Shown here piece by piece: positions 21,341 through 31,318 of a stretch of DNA of 64,000 nt; within the stretch, counting starts at the first letter, position 1, and every line of letters starts with the position of its first letter. The position numbers and the translations under genes were made by a program. The DNA comes from Nepenthes gracilis (Eukaryota > Streptophyta > Magnoliopsida > Caryophyllales > Nepenthaceae). The DNA lies in the NCBI GenBank assembly GCA_033239525.1, contig BSYO01000006.1, positions 14,275,319 through 14,339,318 on the forward strand. Reading direction: 5' to 3'. The notes beneath the pieces are model-generated. The model was not told the DNA's origin. It ran no database searches and saw only the letters and a list, made by a program, of their open reading frames with translations.

Positions 21341-22259
21341 TCATTCGATGAATGCCAATGCCAGTCAAAAGTAAGATTTGCTAGCCCCTACCAAAGAGAT
21401 GGTTGGGCCTTCATCCTCCCAACTGAGCAACCTTCAGTCGCCAAGCCACTTTTCTCTGGATCATTGTGCTCCTCTTTTCTTCCCCTTCTCTTTTTTTTTT
21501 GGGCGAATGACCCCTTGTATATTTGGAATCTTTATAATGAAATCAGCCAGATTGTTGTGATCTTTGTAGCTATTTGCTTGCATTTTTGTATGGAATTGCT
21601 TTCCTTTTTCAGACCGACTAATCATTATTGCTATCATCTCCAGGCTTGCCTTGGGCACATTTGCCTGGTTGTGCTCGTTCCCTTTAGGGGAATATCATGA
21701 TATCTTGATTCTATGGTGTGCTCTATCCCATGAGTAGGAAGTCGTCACATGCCCAAGGGTGAGCCTCACTAGGGCTAGCTGGGTTTATGGACACAGCAAT
21801 GAGGCCCTAGCGGAGTTGCAGGCTGTTTCCCACACATTGCCATATTGGTGCTAGGTCCTGTCTAAGGACGTCATAGCTCATGCATGTCAAGTCCTAGTCT
21901 ACCAATCTTCATCAACAAAGGACGCTCTCTCTATTAATTACCAAATAAAAAAGGACACTCTCTCTGTTAGAGAGAGGTCATTGCATGCCTGCTGTAAAAG
22001 CTTCCTAAAGTTTTAGTGGCCATTTGGTTGGGGCACTTTGACAGCCCCTAGGCCTAGGTTTTTGGCTGCGGAAGGGCCACTTGGTGTGGAACTAAGGTTT
22101 AAAGTTCAACCTCTTAGTGCGCCTCTCAGCATCAAGGTTGAGGTGTTTAACTGTTCATAAGTCAAGTTGTAGGTGAACGGATGTTCTCCTAACTTATGGG
22201 TAGTCTAGGTTACTTTATTTTATGAGATGACAAACACGCATGCATTCACTTGAACAAGT
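21341..22259. other. Unassigned stretch between gag-like gene and Tat element
   Basis: I recognise no gene. A T-rich run (21488-21500) and open frames near 21278-21700 look like the decayed 3' flank of the gag-like gene. At 21917-21965 there is a tiny LINE-tail insertion. CCTAGGCCTAGG at about 22050 is a perfect 12-base palindrome. The right part may include the LTR end of the minus-strand Tat element, which I could not delimit. Confidence 0.4.
21917..21965 (+). repeat. Tail-only LINE or SINE insertion flanked by a 16-base duplication
   Basis: AAAGGACGCTCTCTCT (21917-21932) and AAAGGACACTCTCTCT (21950-21965) flank 17 bases, ATTAATTACCAAATAAA, which resemble the LINE tail ATTACTTACCAAAAAAA. 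One base differs between the flanks. The simplest reading is an extremely 5'-truncated retroposition event. Confidence 0.55.
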
Positions 22260-22379
22260 ACACATGAACAAACAATGATTTCATTAATCAAAATGTGATA
22301 CATTTACAAGCATTCAAGTTCATGCACATTAACCTTACATGGGCTTAGTTGAAGCCTATTGGTAATATATTTTGAGGTG

Positions 22380-23440
22380 GGTAGCATTCCAGGCTCTCAG
22401 GACCAATTTGTCATCCTATGTGCATAGCTTGTATGCCCCATTTCAGATGATTATCGAGACAAGGAATGGTCCCTCTTAGTTCAAGGAGAGCTTGTTCCTA
22501 TTGGTGATCTTGCTCGTTGCCTATACGCTCCGTAGGATAGAATCCCCAACCTCAAATTGACAAACTTTTACCCTTTTGTTGTAGTATTGCACGATCCATT
22601 GCTAGTGGGCTATTGTTCCCATGCGTTCTGCATCATGGGCTTCCAAGAGCAGGTCCAGGTTTTCCCTGATCCTCTAGGAGTTGTTGGTTATGTCAAAGCA
22701 CTCGACTCGAGGGATAGCTAGTCTGACTTCAACTAGAACAATTGCTTCTACCTCGTCGCATAGATTGAAGGATGTCTCATAGGTTAGTTCCCTTGGCATC
22801 ATTTGGTATGACCACAACATAGATGGCAACTCGTCCGCCCAGGAGCCCATTGCATCTTTCAGCTTTGTCTTTAGCTCGTACAGCAGCGTTTAGTTCGTCA
22901 CTTCCACTTGCCCATTGGCCTATGGGTAGGCGACCGAGGTATGAACCAGCCTGATATGTAGGCTCAGTAGTAATTAGCGAATCACTTGTCGGTGAATTGA
23001 GTTCTGTTGTCGATTACTATGACCTCAAAAATTTCAAACAGGCACACAATACTCTGGAGTACAAATTCCATTGCATTTTGCTTAGTGATCCATGCCTATG
23101 GGGTTTCCTCAAGCCACTTGGTAAAGTAGTTGGTACCGACTATGATGAATTTCCTCTGCCAGGATGTTAGGGGTATGGGGCTGAACATGTTGAGCCCCTA
23201 CTATGCAAATGGGCAGGGCTCTTGCAAGCTTTGCAATTCTTTGTGCGGTTGATGGCTTATACTCCCTTGCATTTGGCAATTTTTGCACCTTTTGATAAAG
23301 TCCATGACGTCGCATTTCATCATGGGCCAGATAGGCCTTGCCGCATGATGTTGAAAGTAAGGTTCTTGCCTCCGATTTGCAAGTTGTAGACGCCGAGGTG
23401 CACCTCACCCAATGCATATTTAGCCTCTTCTAGTGTGAGG
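22380..23440 (-). pseudogene. Integrase relic of E2
   Basis: The zinc-binding part reads VHLGVYNLQIGGK, then IKRCKNCQMQG (H2C2 finger, 23410-23265). The catalytic core reads FIIVGTNYFTKWLEE near 23105-23155, where the usual V-D-Y-F-T-K-W has Asn for the first catalytic Asp, and VIVIDNRTQFTDK near 22985-23020, which keeps the second Asp. The C-terminal part is recognisable near 22370-22510 (EGPF, NGAYKL). Frameshifts split it into short frames. Integrase would insert the cDNA; the D-to-N change alone would inactivate it. Confidence 0.75.
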
Positions 23441-23679
23441 CACTTCATGTAGGGGGTTGAATACCCATGGTGGTACAATATCACATCCATGATTGTGTAC
23501 CACTCGATTGTCTTCTTTAAGCGCTTGGCCTCATTCAGACTTTCTGATAGGGTGCCATCATTCGGGTACCTTTGGTACGAGGTCATCCAATTGTTACCGT
23601 TAGCCACTTGTAGCACTTCTTACTCAGGTTCATCAATGCTAGAGATGGTTGGGACTTTCCACATATCTTTGGCATATTG

Positions 23680-24080
23680 CTCCTAGCTTCCTGTTATCAC
23701 TGCTCTGGCTAGTTGGTCAGCCTTCCAATTCTTTGTCCTCCGGATATGCACCACTTCGACTTTGACAAACGTCGAGACAAGGATCTCATTCTAGCGTGGT
23801 ACTTTAAGAGCAGAGGGTTAGATGCCTCGAAGGCTCCTTGGATATGGTTAATCACCAACTTGGAGTTGTTGTAAACCACAAGAAACTTACCGGAGCATTC
23901 CTTCGCCAGCTGAACTCTAGTGAGCAGTGCCTTATACTTGGCGACATTGTTCGTCACTGAAAATCCAAGGGTCATTGACTATTTTATCTTTGACCCGTTT
24001 GGGGTTCTTAGAGGTATGCTTGCCCGGCTACCCACTGTGTTGATGATCCATCAATGTGCAGGGTCCAAGTAGAAACTTTT
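23680..24080 (-). pseudogene. Second RNase H (aRH) relic of E2
   Basis: It begins WTLHIDGSS (the D-G-S-S start typical of these RNase H domains) and continues MTLGFSVTNNVAKYKALLT (usual pattern L-G-F-x-x-T-N-N-E-A-E-Y-E-A-L, with Val-Ala-Lys for the acidic E-A-E) and FLVVYNNSKLVINHIQG (pattern V-x-x-D-S-x-L-V, with Asn for the catalytic Asp). This extra RNase H after RT-RH is known from Tat-lineage elements. Several catalytic acids are lost. Confidence 0.7.
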
Positions 24081-24129
24081 GGCTCATCTACATCTCCAAT
24101 GTGGTCGAGGGCATTAGGAACTGGGGTCT

Positions 24130-25420
24130 CCATCTCGACTATGAAGTCTACGAGGGGCTAGCCCATCATGGCCGACCACTGCCAAAACTCCACACTGAAC
24201 TCACCTAATTCTATAGCCCATTTTACCTGTCACCCTGATGTGTCCGGATTTTCCAAGATTCCTTTCAAAGGCTGGTCGATCAAGATGACAATCTTGAGTG
24301 CCTGGAAGTAAGGACACAACTTCCTAATGGAGAGGATGAGGGCTAGAGTAGTCCTTTCGGCGCGCAAGTAATGGGCCTCTATGTATGTCAATACCTTGCT
24401 GACGTAGTACATTGGCAATTGTAAATCAATCTACTACCGAATGAGGATCAAGCTCCGCTTCATGTCAGAGACTGCCAAATACAAATATAGTTCCTCAACT
24501 TCCAGGGGCAGAGTCAAGAGAGGAGGATTGGAGAGATATTCCTTGAGTTTCTAGAATGGAGCGTCGCACTCGACCATCCACTGGAACCCAACCACTTGGT
24601 CCCCCTCAATGTCTTTAAAAATGGCAAGTATTTCTCTACTGATTTTGCTAGGAATTGGGAGAGGGTGGCAAGCCTCCTGATGGCTTTTAAACCTCCTTCA
24701 CTGTCCAAGGAGGACTCATGTTGTGGATGGCCCTTATCTTCTTGGGGGGTTTGCTTTAATGCCCCGCTGAGATACTATGAAACCTAAAAATTTTTTAAAC
24801 GTCACTCCAAACACACACTTGGCCGGATTGAGTTTCACGGTCGTCGGTGACTTTACTTTTGACAAACATGTTGTCCATGTATACCTCAATGTTTTGACCA
24901 ATCTGGGCTTCGAATATCTTGTTTATGAGCTGTTAATAGGTGGCTCCATCATTATTCAAACCGAAGGGCACAACCTTGTACCAGTAGGTCCTCCAGTCTA
25001 TCATGAAGATGGTATGCTCCTCATCCTCAAGGCTTATCTTAATCTGGTTGTAGTTTGAGTAAGCGTCCATACAGCTTAGCAAGCTGTGGCAAGAAATGGA
25101 GTCTACTAGCTAGTCGATCCTTGATAACAAAAAACTGTCTTCAGGGTAGGCCTTGTTCATGTTAGTAAAGTCTATGTACATTCACCAATTCCCATTACTC
25201 TTTTTGACAAGAACGATGTTTGATAGCTAGTTCAAGTATTGGACCTCCTTGACAAACCTCGCATCGAGGAGCTTCTTCACTTCCTTGGGGATGGTGACCA
25301 GCTTCTCGACTGAGAGATTCCTGTGTTTTGATCAGACGGGCTTGTGATCATGATCAAAGCCCAACTTGTGAACCATTACTCCAGCCGATATCCTCAGCAT
25401 GTTAATAGGAGTCCATGTAA
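24130..25420 (-). pseudogene. Reverse transcriptase-RNase H relic of E2
   Basis: RT is readable as EEHTIFMIDWRTYWYKVVPF and GLNNDGATYQ, then NIEVYMDNMFVKSK near 24855-24900, the YxDD active-site box with Asn in place of the second Asp. The connected RNase H follows: PMYYVSKVLTYIEAHY, RAERTTLALILSIRKL and KIVILIDQPLKGIL (24230-24418), a good match to the gypsy RT-RNase H core. Frameshifts occur between segments. It would copy element RNA into cDNA, but this copy cannot. Confidence 0.8.
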
Positions 25421-25619
25421 AAATGTCAACTTTCTACCTTACAAGGTGGTCACGAATGGGGCCTAAAAGCAATCTGTCAATGTGTATGTATTTCTTAGGC
25501 TTATAGGGATACAAAGGAATTTAATCAATTGATTCTTCTGATTCGGCCTGCTATAGGGTGGCCTCATCTCGAAAGTCAAGACCATTGATTGGTTGGCTGA
25601 GGGTCGCTGGAGTGACTTG

Positions 25620-26100
25620 GGACTAGTAGCACATCCCACCCATTACTTGGTCACCTAGAACTTTTCCAATGCCACACACTATTGAATATTTCATCTTTCA
25701 ATGTGGGATCAATGTCAATACCCTGAAGGAGGTTAAGTAGGGTCACCCAATGATGGCGTTGTAGACTAAAAGTAAGGTTGATGACAAGGAATGTGAAAAT
25801 CTGAGAGGCTGTATGTGGGTAGGTCCCTAGTGTGACCTCCAATTAAACGGCTCCCTGTATGTGTATTGGCTCATTGTCCAGGCCATATAGTGGTCCTTCA
25901 ATCAGCTTCATTTGACTCTTTTTCACTTCAAGTTTAAATAAAGTATCAAGATGTAACAAATTTTGAGAACTTCTATTATTAATAAAAAACTCATTTCAGT
26001 TGATAATCTATTGTATCATCTGAACCAGAGCAGATACAACCAGAGGGTCTAAATGAGGGATCATTACATAATCATATCATCGTCACTAAAACTAATAATA
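25620..26100 (-). pseudogene. Aspartic protease region of E2
   Basis: It reads EFFINNRSSQNLLHLDTLF, then LIEGPLYGLDNEPIHIQG, LEVTLGTYPHTASQIFTFLV. The same order occurs in the plus-strand relative at 39407-39739. The active site D-T/S-G-S-S is N-N-R-S-S here, so catalysis is lost. The G-T-Y and F-L-V segments are typical of the protease in this lineage. Confidence 0.65.
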
Positions 26101-26399
26101 TCATTCCTAACCCCTATCCTCAGTTTCTTACTGCTAGAAACAGTAGCTAGGAAGTCCTGAGTGTTGTCCTTAGTCGGCTTGGTTGTCACTATGCTGACAA
26201 CCTCAATTGCAACTCGATTCCATGGCTACTCTCGTGCATCTTCCTCTACTACCACAAGAGTCTGTCCCGAGTTTTGCAAGAATATTGTCAGACGTCCTTG
26301 GTGGACCAACTCTTCAATCACATGTTGTAAAGTCTGACAGTCCTCGGTACTATGACCGAAGATCGATGGTAGTGACAATACTTAGACTAATCTATTCCC

Positions 26400-28661
26400 C
26401 CATATTTTTTTAGCACTTTTGGCAATTTTAGAAACTTTTAATCTCGAATTTGTATCAGGGAATTCGTGTGTGTACTGATTAGATTCAGGGTCTACAGCTG
26501 GAGACCTTTTCGAGCACCTATCTCCACCCGTAGCTGCTTACACGATCCTCGGGGATAGTATCGTCCCTGTTCCTCTTCTTCATGTTCGTCAGCCTCTCTA
26601 GGGACTAGTCTGTGTGCTCTGGTCACTTAGCCTCATTGGTCTCCTCAGCCACTAAGTACACTTGGGCAATCCCCTTGACCTCCTGAAAAGTTTGGGGTTT
26701 TGGTGGGCCGAGTGTTTAAAGAAGTCACCTAGCTCTAGAGTGATGATGAAAGCACAATGCTTCACCCAATTGATGAGCTTGGATATCCTTCGGGCCTCGG
26801 TGGTGAACGATGCTAAGAAGTGCTTCGGGCTCTCGTCTCATCTTTGCCAAAGGTGAACTAGTTGCCATGGTTGATTCACCTCCCATTGGCTGGAGGCAAA
26901 CTTAGATAGGAAGCAACCTGTAAGCTCCTCAAATGATCGGATAGAGTTCGATTTGAGACTGCAGAACTAGAAGCATGGGTCCTCCTTGAAAGTCAAAGGG
27001 AAACATTGACACATGACAGCCTCACCCAAGCCCTAGAAATTCAGTAGGGTGCAAAAGTGGTCTAGATAATCCATTGGGTTGGCACCTCCATCGTACGATT
27101 TAAGGGTTGGCATCTTGAATTTGTGGGGCAGTGGTTCCGCGTGAATCTCCACCTCAAAAGGTGACCTCCTTAGGTCGACGACCTTTTCACAAGCATCACC
27201 CTTGAAGATGTGCTACCATATCTTCTCCAATTTTTCTTCCATTCGAGAGGTGGATGCAACCCTTTTAACACTTAAGATGGTCCTCAACTCTGAGTGATTT
27301 GGAGAGGGGTGTGCGCTTGTGCAAGTCTAACCCATGGTAGTCACATGCTACCGGAGGCTTCTCCTTGTGTTGAGGGCCTCCGATCATTACAGGAGTAGCG
27401 ACTATTATACTGCTCAGAGATTTACTCCAGCGTCCCGTGGTAGGACGGCCCTCCATTCGTGTCTAAGCCCTATTGCTCGAGACCTCTTAGGCTCTAGCAT
27501 CATCAAGCCATGAGGCTTTCTCAACCAGTTGCTTCAGTCCTCGGCACCTTCGCTTCAAAGCCGATACTTGTGCGGTGGGGGCGGAAGCCACCAGCTGTTT
27601 CTCGTCTATGCGGTTGTTGATTCTCTGGAACATTTTGAACACGTTTCCCATCTAGGTGGCCAGCATGCTGATGTCAGGTTTGGGATGCTCATGCACGTGG
27701 CCACCCACGGATGGGCCATTGACTTGGGTGGGGGTTCCCTTGACCAGCGCATTGGTATGCACTCTAGTGTTGAGCATGCTTGCTTTTCTTTTGTGAGTAC
27801 GGTGATTGGTGGTTAGACTTTTATGTCGTTCCCATAGACAGTAATAATGATGTGTACCTGGATTTGGATTGTTGTGCAGATTAAGGAGTCACGTGGTCTT
27901 CCTCGGCATGTTAAATTAGAGCAGGTCTAATCTCCATCCTTATTAACTTGGGTCTTATATACCACAAACAACAAATAAGAGATTAGAGGATTGGTGGGGC
28001 TCACTCTCTAATTTATCCTCTGATACTCATGTCAGAAATCTTTCTCGAAAAATAGAAAGACAAGAGGATATGAGAGAATTCAATGATGCACGTATGTGGG
28101 GGAAGTAAGACGAGAATTAAGTTCCTGTAATGTGCTTGATGGGGAGGGGTTTCTAAACATTCGGAGGGCAAGGCTCCGATGTGATGCACTCAGTGAGTGG
28201 CTTTGGAGCATCAAGGAATGAGAGGCGATTTTTAGAAAGAGAGCTTGGTTCCTTCTTAACTCTTATCCATCGATTGGAGTCAATTGGGTTCGATTGGAAA
28301 CCATTAGAGTTGATCGAAATCCCCCTTTCTTCAGCAGAGGAGAGGGATATTTGCAGGCATTGCCAATTGTGGTACTGGCATAAAAGTTGGTGACTGGTGT
28401 CCCATTAAGACTCGTTGGCTGCTGGGCATTAACTGGAGTCAATATTGTCAGATGTCATCTTATGGTGGTGATGTGATAGCAGTTGGTTATGGCTGACAGG
28501 GGCCAGGCTGCTTCTTGCATGGATTGACTAGGCTGCTATTGGTCGACGGGCATGACAAATTCTTAGGGTTGATCTCTACCACCATTGGTTGGCGCCTGTT
28601 GTGTCGACACTCTTTGCACTACTAGATTGTCGTGTTGAGGTGGAGGGCGGACTTGAGCCAT
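26400..28661 (-). pseudogene. Gag region of E2
   Basis: A start codon lies at 28661-28659 (MAQVRPPPQHDN). Near 26650-27000 the Retrotrans_gag core is readable: GEAVMCQCFPLTFKEDPCF, SFEELTGCFLSKFASSQW, ARRISKLINWVKHCAFI, with stops between. The N-terminal half (27200-28640) is low in similarity but keeps a coding-like composition. Open frames on the plus strand here, such as 27529-27816, are shadows. The leader and 5' LTR of the element were separated by the LTR insertion at 28665. Confidence 0.6.
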
Positions 28662-28835
28662 GACTGTAAGGATCGAGATTTTATTATTTATAATTTAGTA
28701 AGGTAAATTAATTTATATAAAATTAAGATCAATGAACAGTGATATCCCAAAAGCCAGAAACTCACATCGAAATACGATAAAAATTTATTTGATAAAATCG
28801 ACTTCAAATTCGGTTAATAAATGATAGAACAAATG

Positions 28836-29269
28836 ATACGAAAGTAATTTTTTTATTTTGGTAAGTAAGTAATTGTATTAAAAATAATAATTTACAAATA
28901 TGTGTCCTAATTCCAAGTGTTTTGCCACCTTGAAATTAGAGCACAGGAAAGAGGGGGATTCCTCCAGAACTCAAGGATACAGGCGGGATCAAAGATCACG
29001 GACCTAGGCATGACAAGTTTAAGAACATACAACCTAAGTTAAATCCAAACAACAAACTAACATCCAAACTGAGAAAAAGGCCATCGGGCCAGAGCATCAC
29101 GCGCCAACAGGAGCAATGCAATGCCATCATCAACCCCGAACAGCTTACAGTCCCAACCACGACCAGAGTGATCGGCATCTTCGGGTATCAAACCATCACA
29201 GGAACCACAATCGAGCCATATCTTGCAGCCAAACCACTCCGTCCTAGCAGACAAGAAGGCATTCCGGAT
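28836..29269 (-). mobile_element. 5'-truncated LINE, 434 bases, with exact target duplication
   Basis: ATAGAACAAATG flanks it on both sides (28824-28835 and 29270-29281). On the minus strand it ends with ACTTACTTACCAAAATAAAA, and upstream carries the CCAAGT-type hairpin in a slightly changed form (28913-28933). Only the 3' non-coding end of the LINE was inserted; the short open frames over it are not genes. Confidence 0.9.
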
Positions 29270-29281
29270 ATAGAACAAATG

Positions 29282-29840
29282 CACTCAGAAGCACGAACAA
29301 ATGCACTCCGTCTAAGGAGACTAAAGGCACTCCGAAAAAAGTCACTCCGTCCAAAGTGAGAAGAAGCACTCCGTCTAAGGAGACAAAAGGCACTCCGAAA
29401 AAAGTCACTCCTTCTACAGTCACTCCGTCCACAGTCACTCCGTCCAAAGTGAGAAGAAGCACTCCGGTTAAGGAGACAAAATGCACTCCGGATAAAGTCA
29501 CTCCGTCCAAAGGGAGGAAAAGCACTCCGTTCAAAGAGTCAAGAAGGCACTCCGGATAAGGGACACCTGCACTTCGGAAGCTCGAACAAAGTACTCAGTC
29601 CTAAGAGGGAAAAAGCACTCCGCCACCTCATGAAATGATTTTTTTTTTAATTTTTTTATAATAATATATGTATATATTTTAAACCAACAAGGGAAAAGAA
29701 AGCACTCCGGACCTTGCAACCTCGCCACTCCGTCTAAGGAGACAAAAGCCACTTCGAAAAAAGTCACTCCGTCCAAAGTCACTCTGTCCAAAGTGAGAAG
29801 AAGCACTCCGTCTAAGGAGACAAAAGGCACTCCGAACAAA
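29282..29840 (+). repeat. CACTCCG minisatellite array with ~63-base higher-order units
   Basis: Units built from GCACTCCGTCTAAGGAGAC, AAAGGCACTCCGAAAAAAGT and CACTCCGTCCAAAGTGAGAAG repeat from about 29294, with some units shortened or expanded and an AT-rich interruption at 29640-29690. Long open frames on both strands (TPSKE-type and GVTL-type repeats) come from the repeat phase, not from selection. The CTCCG core is shared with the array at 18280-19560. Confidence 0.85.
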
Positions 29841-30290
29841 TAATGAATTCCCAATTGATTATTAACAAATAAATTTTGGTTGATGACCAAATAACCTGGT
29901 TACCAAAATTATACCCGATTGATAACCGAACTTGGACCGATTGACCAAACATAATATAAATTAAATTAATTAAGTAAACTTTAATATATTCTAACACTTA
30001 AAACACAAATCATGGCTCATAAATTGAGCTGAATTTCAAGGGATTCAGCATAGGACTCGGGCAGCAATAAAATTAAAATTCAGCCAAATTTTCCAACAAT
30101 TAAATAAGAACACTACCCACACTTGATACAAGACATTAATACACACATGATGCTTCCCTAATTTAATTAAATTTTCCGAAATAAAATGAGATTAAGCTAC
30201 ACAATGCAGCTGCTGTTGCAGCCGGTCAGCAGCAATGAGTGCACGGCAACATGATGCACTCAACACTTAGCCAAATTTCCACTTCCAATA

Positions 30291-31318
30291 TGAAAAAGCA
30301 CGTTTCGTGCTAACGTGTTTCAACCCCGTTAAAAGTATAACGGAAGCAGTAGAAATAAATATCTAATACACGTAAAAGATATTTAGCACTAGATACATAC
30401 GAGACTAACAATCATGCATAATATAATAATGATAAGTAATAGAGATAAAGACACAATTTTTTGGTGACGAAGTGAAAACTCGATACCCACGGTATCGAGA
30501 AAAACACTCCGGGCTTCAACGGCCAGGGAAGCAATGCACTATGAAAATCAACTTACAGACCGGGTGGTAACGACGCGCTAACTTAGCCGACTTACTCCCG
30601 TCACGTGATCCCTACCAAGGAACTCCTTGGATTTGCCCGCGGCAACGGAACCGGACACCTTCCGGTCTTCACGTCAATCTTCCCTCGAACCACTTGAATT
30701 TCCAATCACGAACAAGTCTCCTTCTTTACGAACCAAAGTCTCCAACGATGGTAGAAGGCAAAGTTTCAATGGTTAAAGAAGGTGGGTGAGAAAACTAGTT
30801 TGAACATGTAGAGCAATATTGTAGTGTTAGTTTTCTCAAGAGAAGCAACAATAATCTTGGAGCATGAGAGGGTTTTCTTCTCAAAGAGGCACGCGCATCA
30901 GTTCTCCAGAATTCTTAGGGTTCAAAAATATAAGTCCAATATTTATAGTGGAGCCAAAAACACGTTCAAAAATTCTGCCCGTTACACCGGCGCTCGAGGG
31001 GGGCTCGAGCGCACGGCGGGCGGCCGTAGGGTTTCGTGGGAAACCCTGCGAGCGCTCGAGCGGCCAGGGGGCGAGCATCGAGCGGGCAACCTACTGGTTT
31101 TTCGGCTTGAGCGACTAGCGAGCGAGAAGCGAGCGGCCACCCTACTGGTTTTTTAGCTCGAGCGGGAATCGAGCTCATGGAAAGCGGGCAGTCTTTGGAT
31201 GGGCTCGAGCGACTGGAGGGCGGACCGAACGAACTTTAACCCGACAACCCACAACCCGACATCAATACAATAATACATATGGTCACGGAATATGCCAATA
31301 AGATAAATGTCTCTAACA
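30291..31318 (-). repeat. Copia-like solo LTR with perfect target duplication
   Basis: In minus orientation it starts TGTTAGAGACATTTATC and ends GTGCTTTTTCA. CAATA flanks it on both sides (30286-30290 and 31319-31323). The TGTTAG start, the 1 kb length and a TATA-like box (CTATAAATATTGG near 30938-30950, minus strand) fit a Ty1/copia LTR. A CpG-rich block at 30985-31215 carries several CTCGAGCG motifs, the same as in the gypsy LTRs. It holds no gene; open frames here are chance. Confidence 0.85.

Larger units (their letters stand above)
22260..28661 (-). mobile_element. E2, Tat-type Ty3/gypsy element, decayed
   Basis: On the minus strand the order is gag, protease, RT, RNase H, a second (archaeal-type) RNase H, then integrase. 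The second RNase H between RT-RH and integrase is the hallmark of the Tat lineage (Ogre/Retand relatives). The left end (22260-22380) is AT-rich with ATTTCATTAATCAAAATG, typical of the 3' end in this group. At the right the element is cut at the gag start by the LTR at 28665. A related copy on the plus strand is at 36658-39999; the two protease regions align clearly. Stops and frameshifts occur throughout. Confidence 0.8.

Noticed and set aside
22100..28661. Plus-strand open frames over E2, for example 27529-27816 and 24777-25058
   Set aside because: They are shadows of the minus-strand gypsy polyprotein, which shows the real domain order.
29244..29559. Long frames on both strands with TPSKE- and GVTL-type repeats, looking like a repetitive protein
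   Set aside because: Produced by minisatellite units whose length is a multiple of three; both strands are open, and the array sits in an LTR.
30824..31178. Overlapping open frames in a CpG-rich stretch, possibly a CpG-island gene
   Set aside because: Entirely within the copia-like solo LTR; the GC richness comes from CTCGAGCG repeats.
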